Counted from the first letter of the stretch, positions 35,598-45,071 are shown. The stretch is DNA of 64,000 bases from Streptomyces sp. R33 (GCF_041200175.1 NZ_CP165727.1:4662501-4726500); one strand, 5' to 3'. Translations and numbers: made by a program. The notes: generated by a model not told the origin, from the sequence alone.

Positions 35598-36413
35598 ATG
35601 CGAACGCTCCGGAACCTCCCCGCAGCCCTCGTCGCCCTCCTGACCCTGGCCGCCGTCACCGCCTGCGGTGACGGCGGCGGTACACCCGGCACCGCCCCCG
35701 GCCACGGCACGTCCGGGACCTGGAACGTGCAGAGCCTGACCGTGGACGGGAAGACCCTCACGGCGCCCGCCGCCGCCCAGGTGACCTTCCCGGTCGGTGA
35801 GCCCGAGCAGGCCACCGGCAACTACGGCTGCAACGGATTCACCGCCGGGATCACCCACGACGGAGCCACCGGCATCACCGTGAAACCGGGCTCCTCCACC
35901 ACCATGGCCTGCGAGAACATGGAGTTCGAGACGGCCTTCGCCAAGCTGTTCACCGGCCGGCTGACCTTCGAGCGCCAGCCCGGCCGGCTCACGCTGAAGA
36001 CGCCCGACGGGAACACGATCGTGATGAGCTCGGAGCCCCGTACGCCGGACGCCCCGATCACGGCGACCATGTGGACCGTCACCTCGCTGCGCAGCGGGGA
36101 GACCGTGTCCTCCGTACCGGCCGGGGCGGCAGGCAAGGCCGTGTTCAGCCTCGGCGCCGACGGCACCGCGAGCGGCAACCTGGGTTGCAACCGCTTCAGC
36201 GCCAAGGCCACGGTCGACGGGCCCAGGGTCACCTTCGGCCCGCTGACCACCACCCGGATGGCCTGCGAGGGTCCGCAGGGCGAGCTCGAGCGGAAGCTGA
36301 CCGAGCTCTTCGCCGGGTCCCCGCTCACCTGGAGCGTCGAGGGCGGGACCCTCACCCTCACCGCGCCGGATGCCACGGGCCTGACCGCGACGGCCGGCTC
36401 GGCCGCGGAATGA
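35598..36413 (+). CDS. lipoprotein with two META domains
   Basis: 271 residues from ATG at 35598. A signal peptide with lipobox (LLTLAAVTAC, Cys 23) is followed by two META/HslJ-like domains: SGTWNVQSLTVDGKTL with GNYGCNGFTAGI and TTMACENMEFE, and ATMWTVTSLRSGETV with GNLGCNRFSAKA and TTRMACEGPQGELE. HslJ-like domains occur in heat-shock and resistance-related envelope proteins. It is exported and membrane-anchored; its function is unknown. It converges on the sulfatase gene. Confidence 0.88.
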   Translation: MRTLRNLPAALVALLTLAAVTACGDGGGTPGTAPGHGTSGTWNVQSLTVDGKTLTAPAAAQVTFPVGEPEQATGNYGCNGFTAGITHDGATGITVKPGSSTTMACENMEFETAFAKLFTGRLTFERQPGRLTLKTPDGNTIVMSSEPRTPDAPITATMWTVTSLRSGETVSSVPAGAAGKAVFSLGADGTASGNLGCNRFSAKATVDGPRVTFGPLTTTRMACEGPQGELERKLTELFAGSPLTWSVEGGTLTLTAPDATGLTATAGSAAE

Positions 36414-36435
36414 CCCCCCGCGCCACCGGTGCCCG

Positions 36436-37857
36436 TCAGCCCGGGTACGGCAGCAGCCCCGCGTCCACCTTCTCCCAGGCCGTACGCAGCTCCGCCAGCC
36501 GGGCCGGTTCCAGGGCAGCCTTGTCGGCCTGCTCCCGGGCATCGCCGGCCAGGTGGAACAGCTGGTCCCGGCCCGCCTTGCCGCGGTAGTACTTCCAGTC
36601 CCCCCGGCGCAGGGCCCGCTCGCCGCGCACCCGCCAGAACAGGTTCCGCTCGGCGATCTTCTCGCCGCGCAGCAGGTACCCGGCCAGGCTGGCGCCGTCC
36701 AGGGGGTAGGCCGGGTGCGGCCGTGCCCCGGCCAGCTCCAGCAGGGTCGCCGTCCAGTCCGGGGTGAAGACCGGGACCCGGCTGACCTGCCCGCCGTCGA
36801 TCCGGGCCGGCCAGCGCAGGATGTTCGGCACCCGGATCCCGCCCTCCTGGAGGGAGGCCTTGTTGCCGGAGAGCGGCCAGTTGTACGAGAACCGCTCGCC
36901 GCCGTTGTCGCTGGAGAAGACGATCAGTGTGTCGTTCGCCTGCCCCGACCGGTCGAGCGCCTTCAGCACCTCGCCGATCGAGCGGTCGAGGTCCTCGACC
37001 ATCTGCCGGTACTTCTCGACGGAGCCGCCGTCCTGGTGCCACAGCGCCCGGGCGTCGCCCGCCTTGATCCGGCGTTCGACCTCGGCGCTCGCCACGGTGT
37101 CCCCGTCGGCGATCCAAGGCCAGTGCGGGGTGGTGAAGTTGAGGTTGAGCAGCCACGGCCTGCCGCCGTGGTCGCGGGAGACGTACTCGGCGGCCCGCTC
37201 GGTGATGATCCGCGTGTAGTAGCGCAGGTCCTTGTAGGTGGCGTCGCCTTCGTAGAGGTCGTACTCGCCGCCGAGACCCAGCTTGGAGTAGTACTCCAGG
37301 GCCCCGCCGAAGTTGCCGAAGAACTCGTCCCAGCCCGACTTGGTCGGACTGTGGTCGGGCAGGTAGCCGCAGTGCCATTTGCCGATCAGCGCGGTCGCGT
37401 AACCCGCGTCGCGCAGCAGCGAGGCCAGCGTCGGGTGAGTGGGCTCAAGGCCGGCGCTCTTGTCGGCGATGGGCTCGGCGAGCCCGCCCGCGACCCGGCC
37501 CGGGTAGCGGCCCGTGTACAGGCTGAACCGCGTCGGCGAGCAGGTGGCGGAGCCGGAGTAGGCATCGGTGAAGCGGACGCCCTGGCGGGCCAGCCGGTCC
37601 AGGTTCGGGGTCTTGATGTGCGGGGAGCCGTACGAGGACAGATCGGCCCAGCCGAGGTCGTCGCCCAGCACGAACAGGATGTTGGGCCGCCGGGATTGCC
37701 GGCCGCGGGCGGCGCGGAACTCCCGCTCCTCGGGCCCGGCGGTCTCCTGAGCCGCCTGGGCGGGCGCGGCGCCCAGCCCCACGGCCGCCGCGGCCGCGGT
37801 CGCTCCGACGGCGGTGCCGAAGGCACGCCGGGACAGGTGGTCGTCGTACGAAGGCAC
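36436..37857 (-). CDS. secreted (Tat) type I sulfatase
   Basis: 473 residues from GTG at 37857 (GGAG about 5 nt upstream); the open frame reaches further upstream but without a ribosome site. A twin-arginine signal (LSRRAFGTAVGATAAAA, then APAQA) implies export folded. The type I sulfatase signature CSPTR in SGSATCSPTRFSLYTGRYP marks the Cys converted to formylglycine. The metal site NILFVLGDDLGW and IGKWHCGY are present. It hydrolyses sulfate esters, so a sulfur-scavenging role fits the cysteine-type leader peptide found 117 bases upstream. Confidence 0.92.
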   Translation of the reverse strand: MPSYDDHLSRRAFGTAVGATAAAAAVGLGAAPAQAAQETAGPEEREFRAARGRQSRRPNILFVLGDDLGWADLSSYGSPHIKTPNLDRLARQGVRFTDAYSGSATCSPTRFSLYTGRYPGRVAGGLAEPIADKSAGLEPTHPTLASLLRDAGYATALIGKWHCGYLPDHSPTKSGWDEFFGNFGGALEYYSKLGLGGEYDLYEGDATYKDLRYYTRIITERAAEYVSRDHGGRPWLLNLNFTTPHWPWIADGDTVASAEVERRIKAGDARALWHQDGGSVEKYRQMVEDLDRSIGEVLKALDRSGQANDTLIVFSSDNGGERFSYNWPLSGNKASLQEGGIRVPNILRWPARIDGGQVSRVPVFTPDWTATLLELAGARPHPAYPLDGASLAGYLLRGEKIAERNLFWRVRGERALRRGDWKYYRGKAGRDQLFHLAGDAREQADKAALEPARLAELRTAWEKVDAGLLPYPG

Positions 37858-37973
37858 AAGTACTCCAAGGCATGGCTCGGCCACCCGGCCCGGCGGGCGC
37901 GCAGGACGGCGCGCGGCACGGCGGGGCAGGGGCGGCAGGAGCGGAAAAAAGAAAAGGGAAAGGAGAGTTGCGG

Positions 37974-38069
37974 CTACGCGGAACAGCGACAGATGGCGCT
38001 CGCGACACGGACCAGGTCTACGTGGCGGCGCTCGACGAGGGTGACGGAACGGTCACCGAGAGGCTGCAT
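37974..38069 (-). CDS. cysteine-type leader peptide upstream of the sulfatase
   Basis: A 31-residue open frame from ATG at 38069 to TAG at 37974. Its C-terminal half, ERRHVDLVRVASAICRCSA, matches the pattern (R)RHVDLxRVASAxCR seen in the small Streptomyces putative leader peptides that precede sulfur-assimilation genes. Two Cys codons near the stop would let ribosome stalling report cysteinyl-tRNA supply. On the coding strand a T-rich tract (CCCTTTTCTTTTTTCC) lies just after the stop and before the sulfatase start at 37857, as needed for attenuation. The ribosome site is weak. Confidence 0.7.
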   Translation of the reverse strand: MQPLGDRSVTLVERRHVDLVRVASAICRCSA

Positions 38070-38204
38070 GGGCCGAGAGCCTGTACGAATGCCCTCGTAG
38101 ATGTCAACAAGGTGATCCGAATGCCGAGACGGAGCCGTCTGGTCACCCTCTGTGCTGTGAGATTTCCCGGGCGTCCCCAATTCGGACCAGTGGTCGATCT
38201 CGCC

Positions 38205-38210
38205 TACACT
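38205..38210 (+). promoter_or_regulatory. candidate -10 (TACACT) of leaderless purF
   Basis: TACACT, seven bases (CGGAAGC), then the GTG at 38218; TTCGGA lies 18 bases upstream as a weak -35. Confidence 0.5.
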
Positions 38211-38217
38211 CGGAAGC

Positions 38218-39735
38218 GTGCCTCGTGGTGATGGACGACTCAACCACGACCTGCTCCCCGGCGAAAAGGGCCCCCAGGACGCTTGCGGCGTCTTCGGTGT
38301 CTGGGCTCCGGGTGAAGAGGTCGCCAAGCTCACCTACTTCGGACTGTATGCGTTGCAGCACCGTGGACAAGAGTCCGCGGGAATCGCTGTGAGCAACGGT
38401 TCCCAGATCCTCGTCTTCAAGGACATGGGCCTCGTTTCCCAGGTCTTCGACGAAACCTCTCTCGGCTCGCTCCAGGGTCATATCGCGGTCGGTCACGCCC
38501 GCTACTCGACCACCGGAGCCTCCGTCTGGGAGAACGCGCAGCCCACTTTCCGCGCGACCGCCCACGGCTCCATTGCCCTGGGTCACAACGGCAACCTGGT
38601 GAACACCGCCGAGCTTGCCGAGATGGTCGCCGACCTCCCCCGTCAGGACGGCCGTGCCACCCAGGTGGCGGCCACCAACGACACCGACCTGGTCACCGCC
38701 CTGCTGGCCGGCCAGACGGACGACGACGGCAAGCCCCTGACGATCGAGGAGTCGGCCACCAAGGTCCTCCCGAAGGTCAAGGGTGCGTTCTCGCTCGTCT
38801 TCATGGACGAGGGAACCCTCTACACCGCCCGTGACCCGCAGGGCATCCGCCCGCTGGTCCTCGGCCGCCTGGAGCGCGGCTGGGTGGTCGCCAGTGAGAC
38901 CGCCGCCCTCGACATCTGCGGCGCCAGCTTCGTCCGCGAGGTCGAGCCGGGCGAGCTCATCGCGATCGACGAGAACGGTCTGCGCACCTCTCGATTCGCG
39001 GAAGCAAAGCCCAAGGGCTGTGTCTTCGAGTACGTCTACCTGGCGCGCCCGGACACCGACATCGCCGGCCGCAACGTCTACCTCTCACGCGTCGAGATGG
39101 GCCGGCGCCTGGCCAAGGAAGCCCCGGTCGACGCCGACCTGGTGATAGCGACGCCGGAGTCCGGCACGCCCGCCGCCGTCGGATACGCCGAGGCCAGCGG
39201 GATCCCGTACGGCTCCGGCCTGGTCAAGAACGCCTACGTCGGCCGGACCTTCATCCAGCCCTCGCAGACGATCCGCCAGCTGGGCATCCGCCTGAAGCTC
39301 AATCCCCTCAAGGAAGTCATCCGGGGCAAGCGCCTGGTGGTCGTGGACGACTCGATCGTCCGCGGCAACACGCAGCGCGCCCTGGTCAAGATGCTCCGCG
39401 AGGCCGGCGCGGCCGAGGTCCACATCCGGATCTCCTCGCCGCCGGTGAAGTGGCCGTGCTTCTTCGGCATCGACTTCGCCACCCGGGCCGAGCTGATCGC
39501 CAACGGCATGACGGTCGACGAGATCGCCACGTCGCTGGGCGCGGACTCGCTCTCGTACATCTCGCTCGACGCGATGATCGAGGCGACGACCATCCAGAAG
39601 CCCAACCTCTGCCGTGCCTGCTTCGACGGCGAGTACCCCATGGAGCTGCCCGACCCGCAGCTCCTGGGCAAGCAGCTCCTGGAGTCCGAGCTCGCGGGCG
39701 GCACCGACGCCGCCGACGCGCTCCGGCGTCCGTAG
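38218..39735 (+). CDS. purF: amidophosphoribosyltransferase
   Basis: 505 residues from GTG at 38218. Committed step of purine synthesis: PRPP plus glutamine to phosphoribosylamine. A 22-residue propeptide precedes the catalytic N-terminal Cys 23 in DACGVFGVWAPG. The PRPP loop is RLVVVDDSIVRGNT. Cysteines in KGCVFEYVY, WPCFFGID and LCRAC fit the Bacillus-type enzyme, which is processed and carries a [4Fe-4S] cluster. No ribosome site is present; TACACT lies seven bases upstream. Confidence 0.97.
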   Translation: MPRGDGRLNHDLLPGEKGPQDACGVFGVWAPGEEVAKLTYFGLYALQHRGQESAGIAVSNGSQILVFKDMGLVSQVFDETSLGSLQGHIAVGHARYSTTGASVWENAQPTFRATAHGSIALGHNGNLVNTAELAEMVADLPRQDGRATQVAATNDTDLVTALLAGQTDDDGKPLTIEESATKVLPKVKGAFSLVFMDEGTLYTARDPQGIRPLVLGRLERGWVVASETAALDICGASFVREVEPGELIAIDENGLRTSRFAEAKPKGCVFEYVYLARPDTDIAGRNVYLSRVEMGRRLAKEAPVDADLVIATPESGTPAAVGYAEASGIPYGSGLVKNAYVGRTFIQPSQTIRQLGIRLKLNPLKEVIRGKRLVVVDDSIVRGNTQRALVKMLREAGAAEVHIRISSPPVKWPCFFGIDFATRAELIANGMTVDEIATSLGADSLSYISLDAMIEATTIQKPNLCRACFDGEYPMELPDPQLLGKQLLESELAGGTDAADALRRP

Positions 39736-39766
39736 CGCCGCGTCCCGCAATCCCTGCTCCACCTGC

Positions 39767-39804
39767 GCCGGGCCCTGCCTTTCAAGCTTCTCCCAGGGCC
39801 CGGC
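39767..39804 (+). terminator. stem-loop between purF and purM
   Basis: Arms GCCGGGCCCTG (39767-39777) and CAGGGCCCGGC (39794-39804) with a 16-base loop. It may attenuate or stabilise rather than end the purF-purM transcript; no T-tract follows. Confidence 0.5.
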
Positions 39805-39840
39805 ACCACAAGCAGTAACGACACGAAAGCTCTCCCTGTC

Positions 39841-40911
39841 ATGACAGAGAAGACCACCGGTGCCAGCTACGCAGCCGCAGGCGTGGACATCGAAGCGGGA
39901 GACCGCGCCGTCGAGCTGATGAAGGAGTGGGTGAAGAAGACGCAGCGCCCCGAGGTCCTCGGCGGCCTCGGCGGGTTCGCCGGCCTCTTCGACGCCTCCG
40001 CCCTCAAGCGCTACGAGCGCCCGCTGCTGGCCTCCGCGACCGACGGGGTCGGCACGAAGGTGGACATCGCCCGCCAGCTGGGCGTGTACGACACCATCGG
40101 CCACGACCTCGTCGCGATGGTCATGGACGACATCGTCGTCTGCGGCGCCGAGCCGCTCTTCATGACGGACTACATCTGCGTGGGCAAGGTCCACCCGGAG
40201 CGTGTCGCGGCGATCGTCAAGGGAATCGCCGAGGGCTGCGTCCTCGCCGGCTGCGCCCTGGTGGGCGGCGAGACCGCCGAGCACCCGGGTCTGCTCGGCC
40301 CGGACGACTTCGACGTGGCGGGCGCCGGCACCGGCGTCGTCGAGTACGACCGCCTGCTCGGTGCGGATCGCATCCGTACGGGTGACGCCGTCATCGCGAT
40401 GGCGTCCTCCGGTCTTCACTCGAACGGGTACTCGCTGGTCCGGCACGTCCTCTTCGACCGCGCCAAGATGTCGCTCGGGCAGCACGTCGAGGAGCTCGGC
40501 AGGACCCTCGGCGAGGAGCTCCTGGAGCCGACCAAGATCTACTCGCTGGACTGCATGGCCCTCACCCGTACGGCCGAGGTCCACGCGTACTCGCACATCA
40601 CCGGCGGCGGCCTGGCGGCGAACCTGGCCCGGGTCATCCCGGATCACCTGCACGCGACGGTCGACCGTTCGACCTGGGCCCCGGGTGCGATCTTCGACCT
40701 GGTCGGCAAGGCCGGTCAGGTCGAGCAGCTGGAGCTGGAGAAGACCCTGAACATGGGCGTCGGCATGATGGCCGTGGTCCCGCAGGAGTCGGTGGACGTG
40801 GCCCTGACCGCGCTGGGCGACCGCGGCGTGGACGCCTGGGTCGCGGGCGAGATCCTGGACCGCGGTGCACACACCGAGGGCGCGGCCCTGACCGGCGCGT
40901 ACGCGAGCTGA
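39841..40911 (+). CDS. purM: phosphoribosylformylglycinamidine cyclo-ligase
   Basis: 356 residues from ATG at 39841, 105 bases after purF. AIR synthase: closes FGAM to AIR with ATP. Recognisable: SYAAAGVDIEAGDRAVELMK, LGGFAGLFD, TDGVGTKVDIARQLG, AGCALVGGETAEHPGL, SSGLHSNGYSLVRHVLF and HITGGGLAANLARVIP. No strong ribosome site is visible. Confidence 0.97.
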   Translation: MTEKTTGASYAAAGVDIEAGDRAVELMKEWVKKTQRPEVLGGLGGFAGLFDASALKRYERPLLASATDGVGTKVDIARQLGVYDTIGHDLVAMVMDDIVVCGAEPLFMTDYICVGKVHPERVAAIVKGIAEGCVLAGCALVGGETAEHPGLLGPDDFDVAGAGTGVVEYDRLLGADRIRTGDAVIAMASSGLHSNGYSLVRHVLFDRAKMSLGQHVEELGRTLGEELLEPTKIYSLDCMALTRTAEVHAYSHITGGGLAANLARVIPDHLHATVDRSTWAPGAIFDLVGKAGQVEQLELEKTLNMGVGMMAVVPQESVDVALTALGDRGVDAWVAGEILDRGAHTEGAALTGAYAS

Positions 40912-40940
40912 CCGGCCGGGACAACGGCGGCCAACACCGA

Positions 40941-40973
40941 AACCCGGTCCGGGGCGAGGCCCTGGACCGGGTT
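40941..40973 (+). terminator. stem-loop terminator after purM
   Basis: Arms AACCCGGTCC and GGACCGGGTT with a 13-base loop, followed by CTTGTGTT. Confidence 0.75.
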
Positions 40974-41052
40974 CTTGTGTTGCTCAGCCGGGGTCAGTCA
41001 CTGACTGGCCGCCACCTGTGTGGTGCAGACGCGAAGGAGACGCGGTAGAGCG

Positions 41053-41319
41053 TCAAGCGCCACGGCGCTGTGCCGACGGGCCGGACTCTTCGTCCTCGTC
41101 GTCGTCATCATCGCTGTTGTACAGATCCGCGTACTTGGCGTACGGGTCGTCGTCGTCCAGATCGTCATCGACTTCGACCGGCTCGCTGACAGGCAGCAGC
41201 GGTTCCGTCGGCGATGCGCCCAGCTCGTTGGCCAGACGCGAGAGGTCAGTCCCGCCGCTGTTGTACTTCAGCTGGCGGGCGACCTTTGTCTGCTTGGCCT
41301 TGGCCCGGCCGCGCCCCAT
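41053..41319 (-). CDS. DUF3073 small protein
   Basis: 88 residues from ATG at 41319, with GAGGGGG about 7 nt upstream. The basic N-terminus GRGRAKAKQTKVARQLKYN and the acidic C-terminus (DDDLDDDDPYAKYADLYN, then DDDDDEDEES) are the DUF3073 pattern, conserved in actinobacteria. Function unknown; the charge split suggests interaction with nucleic acid or a basic partner. Same strand as vdh upstream, 281 bases away. Confidence 0.9.
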   Translation of the reverse strand: MGRGRAKAKQTKVARQLKYNSGGTDLSRLANELGASPTEPLLPVSEPVEVDDDLDDDDPYAKYADLYNSDDDDDEDEESGPSAQRRGA

Positions 41320-41600
41320 GGCTCGACCCCCTCGGTGACGGGGCTCGACGGCCCCAGAGTCTGACACGCGTTCATGGTTCGGAGCGGGCTCTCCGTGGAG
41401 AGACCGTCCGTAGGGCTTTAACGGTACCTGCTTCCGCGGCCATACGGTACGCCGCCCGCATGACGTGCCCCGGTGCAGGACCAAAGAGGCGCCCCGTCCT
41501 CGCTGGTCAGCTGCGATTTTAACCCTTTCCTGGCGGGCGACCCGCCGAAGTGCAGTGAGTTCCGTCTCGCCGCACCCCGGCGGGCGCACATCAGGGTCCG

Positions 41601-42722
41601 TTACGACGGGTCGGCAGCCGGGGCGGTGCCCTTCGCGGCCTTCGCGGCGCGGGCGTCCGCCATCCGCTGCTCGGCGATCCGGTCGGCCGCCGCGGCCGGC
41701 GGGATCCCGTCCGTCTTCGCGCGAGCAAATATGGCCAGGGTGGTGTCGAAGATCTTCGCGGCCTTGACCTTGCAGCGGTCGAAGTCGAAACCGTGCAGCT
41801 CGTCGGCGACCTGGATGACCCCGCCCGCGTTCACCACGTAATCGGGCGCGTAGAGGATCCCGCGGTCCGCGAGGTCCTTCTCCACGCCCGGGTGGGCGAG
41901 CTGGTTGTTCGCGGCGCCGCACACGACCTTGGCGGTCAGGACGGGTACCGACTCGTCGTTCAGCGCCCCGCCGAGTGCGCAGGGGGCGTAGATGTCCAGG
42001 CCCTCGGTGCGGATCAGGGCGTTGGTGTCCGCCACGGCGGTGACCTGCGGGTGCTTGTCGAGGATCCGGCGCACCGACTCCGCGCGGACGTCCGTGATCA
42101 CGACCTCGGCGCCGTCCTCCAGGAGGTGCTCGACGAGGTAGTGGCCGACCTTGCCGACGCCGGCCACGGCGACCTTGCGGCCCCGCAGCGTCGGGTCGCC
42201 CCACAGGTGCTGCGCGCTGGCGCGCATGCCCTGGAAGACGCCGAAGGCGGTGAGGACCGAGGAGTCGCCGGCGCCGCCGTTCTCGGGGGAGCGGCCGGTC
42301 GCCCAGCGGGTCTCGCGGGCCACGACGTCCATGTCCGCCACGTACGTGCCGACGTCGCAGGCCGTCACGTAGCGGCCGCCGAGGGACTCCACGAACCGGC
42401 CGTAGGCCAGCAGCAGTTCCTCGGACTTCAGGACGTCCGGGTCCCCGATGATCACGGCCTTGCCGCCGCCGAGGTCGAGCCCGGCCATGGCGTTCTTGTA
42501 GGACATGCCGCGCGAGAGGTTCAGCGCGTCCATGACGGCCTCCTCGTCGGAGGCGTACGCGTGGAAGCGCGTACCGCCGAGGGCGGGGCCCAGAGCGGTG
42601 GAGTGGATCGCGATGACGGCCTTCAGGCCGGAGGCTCGGTCCTGGCACAGCACGACTTGCTCGTGGCCGCCCTGTTCCGAACGGAACAGGGTGTGCAGGA
42701 CGCCGTCGGTCATTTCGGTCAC
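41601..42722 (-). CDS. vdh: valine (branched-chain amino acid) dehydrogenase
   Basis: 373 residues from GTG at 42722, preferred because GGGAG lies 8 nt upstream; an ATG at 42737 overlaps that site. Glu/Leu/Phe/Val dehydrogenase family: [20 protein letters not shown], the catalytic-Lys region [23 protein letters not shown]-binding [17 protein letters not shown], and [20 protein letters not shown]. In Streptomyces this enzyme deaminates valine, leucine and isoleucine, feeding branched acyl-CoA starters to fatty-acid and polyketide synthesis. Confidence 0.93.
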   Translation of the reverse strand: MTEMTDGVLHTLFRSEQGGHEQVVLCQDRASGLKAVIAIHSTALGPALGGTRFHAYASDEEAVMDALNLSRGMSYKNAMAGLDLGGGKAVIIGDPDVLKSEELLLAYGRFVESLGGRYVTACDVGTYVADMDVVARETRWATGRSPENGGAGDSSVLTAFGVFQGMRASAQHLWGDPTLRGRKVAVAGVGKVGHYLVEHLLEDGAEVVITDVRAESVRRILDKHPQVTAVADTNALIRTEGLDIYAPCALGGALNDESVPVLTAKVVCGAANNQLAHPGVEKDLADRGILYAPDYVVNAGGVIQVADELHGFDFDRCKVKAAKIFDTTLAIFARAKTDGIPPAAAADRIAEQRMADARAAKAAKGTAPAADPS

Positions 42723-42930
42723 GGTGGTGACTCCCATGGAAGAGATGCGGCGGAATGACGCCCGCCCTGCGGGTGGGGGAGGGCGCGCTGGGAGCAGCGT
42801 AAGACCTGCAGGGCGTGTGCAGTCGACCTGTCCAGAGATCGAAACACTCCCGGAGTATGGGCGCCCGTCCCTGGAGGTCCGGCGGACGCCCGGCGGAGTA
42901 TCGCCGGGCGGTGCGGGGGAGTACGAGAGC

Positions 42931-43785
42931 GTGAGCGAAACCTCCGACCCCAAGCTGCCCTCGGCGCGCTCGGCGCCGACCGTCCCGTACGCCTCCTACC
43001 TGCGCGTCTACGAGCCCCTGGCGGCTTTCGCGGAGCCGGAGCGCGCGCACTGGGCCTCGTACGCCCGGCGCGGGGTGGTCCCGACCGCCCAGGACGAACT
43101 GCGCCGCTCGCTCTCCGACTTGGTCCGGGTGCCGGTGGTCGGGGTGCCGGCGCAGGAGAGCGCGGAGGCGTTCACGGCGGAGGTGGACGGGGTGCTGCTG
43201 GTCTGCCCGTGGCGGACCAGACTGCGCGGCTGGCTGGCGCTCCAGGAGCTGGTCGACCAGTTCCCGCTCCCCGTGCTGGACGCGGCGCTCCCGGCGGCGG
43301 CGAGGCGGCGGGCGGCCGAGGAGTACGAGCGCTGGCGCGAGCGGAACCCGGACGCGCGCCCGTGGATCCGTACCGCGGTGTGGCAGGTGCCGCTGCGCTG
43401 GTTCGTGCTGGTGGCCGACGACGAGCGGGAGTACGTGCCGGGCGAGCGGATGCGCTACCGGACGCCGATGGTGCAGGCCCGGCGGCGGCTCGCGCGGGGA
43501 CTGCGGACGCTACGGGAGGCCGACGGGTACGGGGGGCTCGCGGACGGGCTGGTGGAGGTCGGCAGCTGGCTGGAGGAGTTCCACCCGCGCTCGATGGTCG
43601 AGCTGGACTACGGGGGCCTGGTCCACGCGCTGCCGGCGGACCGGCTGCGCGCCGACCGCTCGGCCCGGGACGTGGCGGCGGGGATCGCCGCGCTGCGGGC
43701 CGGGGACGAGGCCGGGGCGGCGGAGGCGTACGAGGAGCTGGCGGAGCGCTGGCGGGAGGTCCGGGAGAGACTGTTCGCGAACTGA
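42931..43785 (+). CDS. conserved protein of unknown function
   Basis: 284 residues from GTG at 42931 with GGGGGAG about 9 nt upstream; divergent from vdh. The chain [40 protein letters not shown] and [20 protein letters not shown] is soluble, rich in Arg and Glu, with no membrane segment. I recall an orthologue at the same position, before bldC, in S. coelicolor (SCO4090), but know no function. Confidence 0.8.
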   Translation: MSETSDPKLPSARSAPTVPYASYLRVYEPLAAFAEPERAHWASYARRGVVPTAQDELRRSLSDLVRVPVVGVPAQESAEAFTAEVDGVLLVCPWRTRLRGWLALQELVDQFPLPVLDAALPAAARRRAAEEYERWRERNPDARPWIRTAVWQVPLRWFVLVADDEREYVPGERMRYRTPMVQARRRLARGLRTLREADGYGGLADGLVEVGSWLEEFHPRSMVELDYGGLVHALPADRLRADRSARDVAAGIAALRAGDEAGAAEAYEELAERWREVRERLFAN

Positions 43786-43840
43786 CCGGCGGCGGGGTGG
43801 ACGGCGGCTGCGAGGGCGTCGCGTACCGTGCGTATCGGTC

Positions 43841-43862
43841 GATCAGCCACAAGTGGCTGATC
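43841..43862. promoter_or_regulatory. perfect palindrome GATCAGCCAC-AA-GTGGCTGATC
   Basis: 10-bp arms with a 2-base centre, 56 bases after the preceding gene. Either its terminator or a repressor site. Confidence 0.5.
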
Positions 43863-44014
43863 AGAGGCGTGATCACCACATTCAGGTCTTAGTTCCAGGA
43901 CCTTCGTCCCGATACGGGCCATTGGCCCAAGCGTGACGGACCGCACTAACCACACCCTTGCGCCCTTCCCCTACCCTCGTGCCAAAATAGGACAAGGAGT
44001 CCGGGGAGGGTTCC

Positions 44015-44036
44015 TTCCGCCCAACTAAGGGCGGAA
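44015..44036. promoter_or_regulatory. stem-loop TTCCGCCC-AACTAA-GGGCGGAA
   Basis: 8-bp perfect arms with a 6-base loop in the region upstream of bldC. Confidence 0.45.
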
Positions 44037-44083
44037 TGCTCGGCATTGCACTCTACGGGGGGTCCTGACGACTCCTGATCGCT

Positions 44084-44102
44084 CTGTGACTGATCGTCAC
44101 AG
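44084..44102. promoter_or_regulatory. inverted repeat CTGTGAC-TGATC-GTCACAG
   Basis: 7-bp perfect arms with a 5-base spacer. The half-sites TGTGA/TCACA resemble Crp sites, but their 7-base spacing differs from the usual 6. Confidence 0.4.
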
Positions 44103-44342
44103 TGGGGTGACTGTCCGTTATGGGACGGTCCATCGGCTTCCGCCGCTGATGAACACCTCGGAGGGCAATTCCATCGGTTTGGCCGTCGAGGCTGGACAGA
44201 TGGTGTAGTTGTAGTGCCGAGGACAAGCCGTTCGTCCTATAACCGACTCGGCCCGCGTATGTCCATTTCGGGCAACGCGGGCCAAGGTGCAGAATTTAGA
44301 GGAAAGAACCGAGATGGTTCGGTTCTCCCGAGGAGGCCGCTC

Positions 44343-44549
44343 ATGACCGCTCGCACCCCTGATGCCGAGCCGCTGCTGACCCCGGCTGAGGTTGCCACGA
44401 TGTTCCGCGTGGACCCGAAGACGGTCACCCGCTGGGCCAAGGCTGGCAAGCTCACGTCCATCCGCACCCTGGGTGGACACCGCCGATACCGCGAGGCCGA
44501 GGTTCGCGCACTGCTCGCGGGAATTCCGCAGCAGCGCAGCGAGGCCTGA
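44343..44549 (+). CDS. bldC: developmental regulator BldC (MerR-like DNA-binding protein)
   Basis: 68 residues from ATG at 44343 with GAGGAGG about 6 nt upstream. The chain LLTPAEVATMFRVDPKTVTR, WAKAGKLTSIRTLGGHRRYR and EAEVRALLAGIPQQ is the single MerR-type winged helix of BldC. The length matches the S. coelicolor protein as I remember it. BldC binds direct repeats cooperatively and holds back entry into development. A strong terminator follows. Confidence 0.97.
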   Translation: MTARTPDAEPLLTPAEVATMFRVDPKTVTRWAKAGKLTSIRTLGGHRRYREAEVRALLAGIPQQRSEA

Positions 44550-44666
44550 GGTCGCGCAAGCACGTAAGCACCCCGCTTTACCGGGCTTGAATCGGGTCCC
44601 CCAATCCGATGAAACCCACATGGCTTCAAACGCTCTCGGACCTGCCCCAACAGGTTCTCGGCGTTC

Positions 44667-44706
44667 GATCGCGCTGGACTCCGCCGGGTCCAGCGCGATC
44701 TTTTTT
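44667..44706 (+). terminator. intrinsic terminator of bldC
   Basis: 12-bp arms GATCGCGCTGGA/TCCAGCGCGATC with a 10-base loop, followed directly by TTTTTT. The clearest U-tract terminator in the window. Confidence 0.92.
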
Positions 44707-45071
44707 ATGCCCGGGGCGGGCGGAATCGGGCTGCTGCGGAGTGCCGGCGAGGTAGGTGCCATTGCACATATTAAATCGAGCACGCGTATGGGTGCGATAA
44801 ATGTGCGAGTCTCAAAAACTCATGTGGTGACTCCCGTCACAGGCTGTCACTCTTGTACAACGCGCAATGCACCCGTAAGGGGGCGTGCGTCGCAGACCGC
44901 CTCACGCAGACGGGGGATTTTCTTGGCGGATGCCCCGAGGGGTCCGAGGTGAACCCCCCTGGGCCCCCTGAGCCCCCGTGGAGTCTCCGACGGGCCCCTG
45001 AGCGGCCGCCGGGGGCTCTCAACGGGGGCTCTCAAGGGGGCGCGGAGGGGTGGCGGGTGCGGGCAACGCAA
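44707..45071. other. 365-base intergenic region after bldC
   Basis: No gene is supported. The first half is locally AT-rich (GCACATATTAAATCG near 44763 and ATAAATGTGC near 44807, forming an imperfect dyad). The second half has tandem GGGGGCTCTCAA units near 45012-45036. It lies between bldC and tRNA-Asp. Confidence 0.5.

Larger units (their letters stand above)
43786..44342. other. 557-base bldC upstream region with three inverted repeats
   Basis: No gene is supported here. It holds three dyads: 43841-43862, 44015-44036 and 44084-44102, described separately. The distal one may end the preceding gene; the others lie in what is probably the bldC promoter and leader. Confidence 0.65.

Noticed and set aside
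37872-38231. Plus-strand 119-codon frame between the sulfatase and purF
   Set aside because: No ribosome site, no family character, and it runs into purF; the opposite strand carries the leader peptide instead.
44084-44102. Confident Crp-binding site upstream of bldC
   Set aside because: Half-site spacing is 7 rather than 6 bases; kept only as an inverted repeat.
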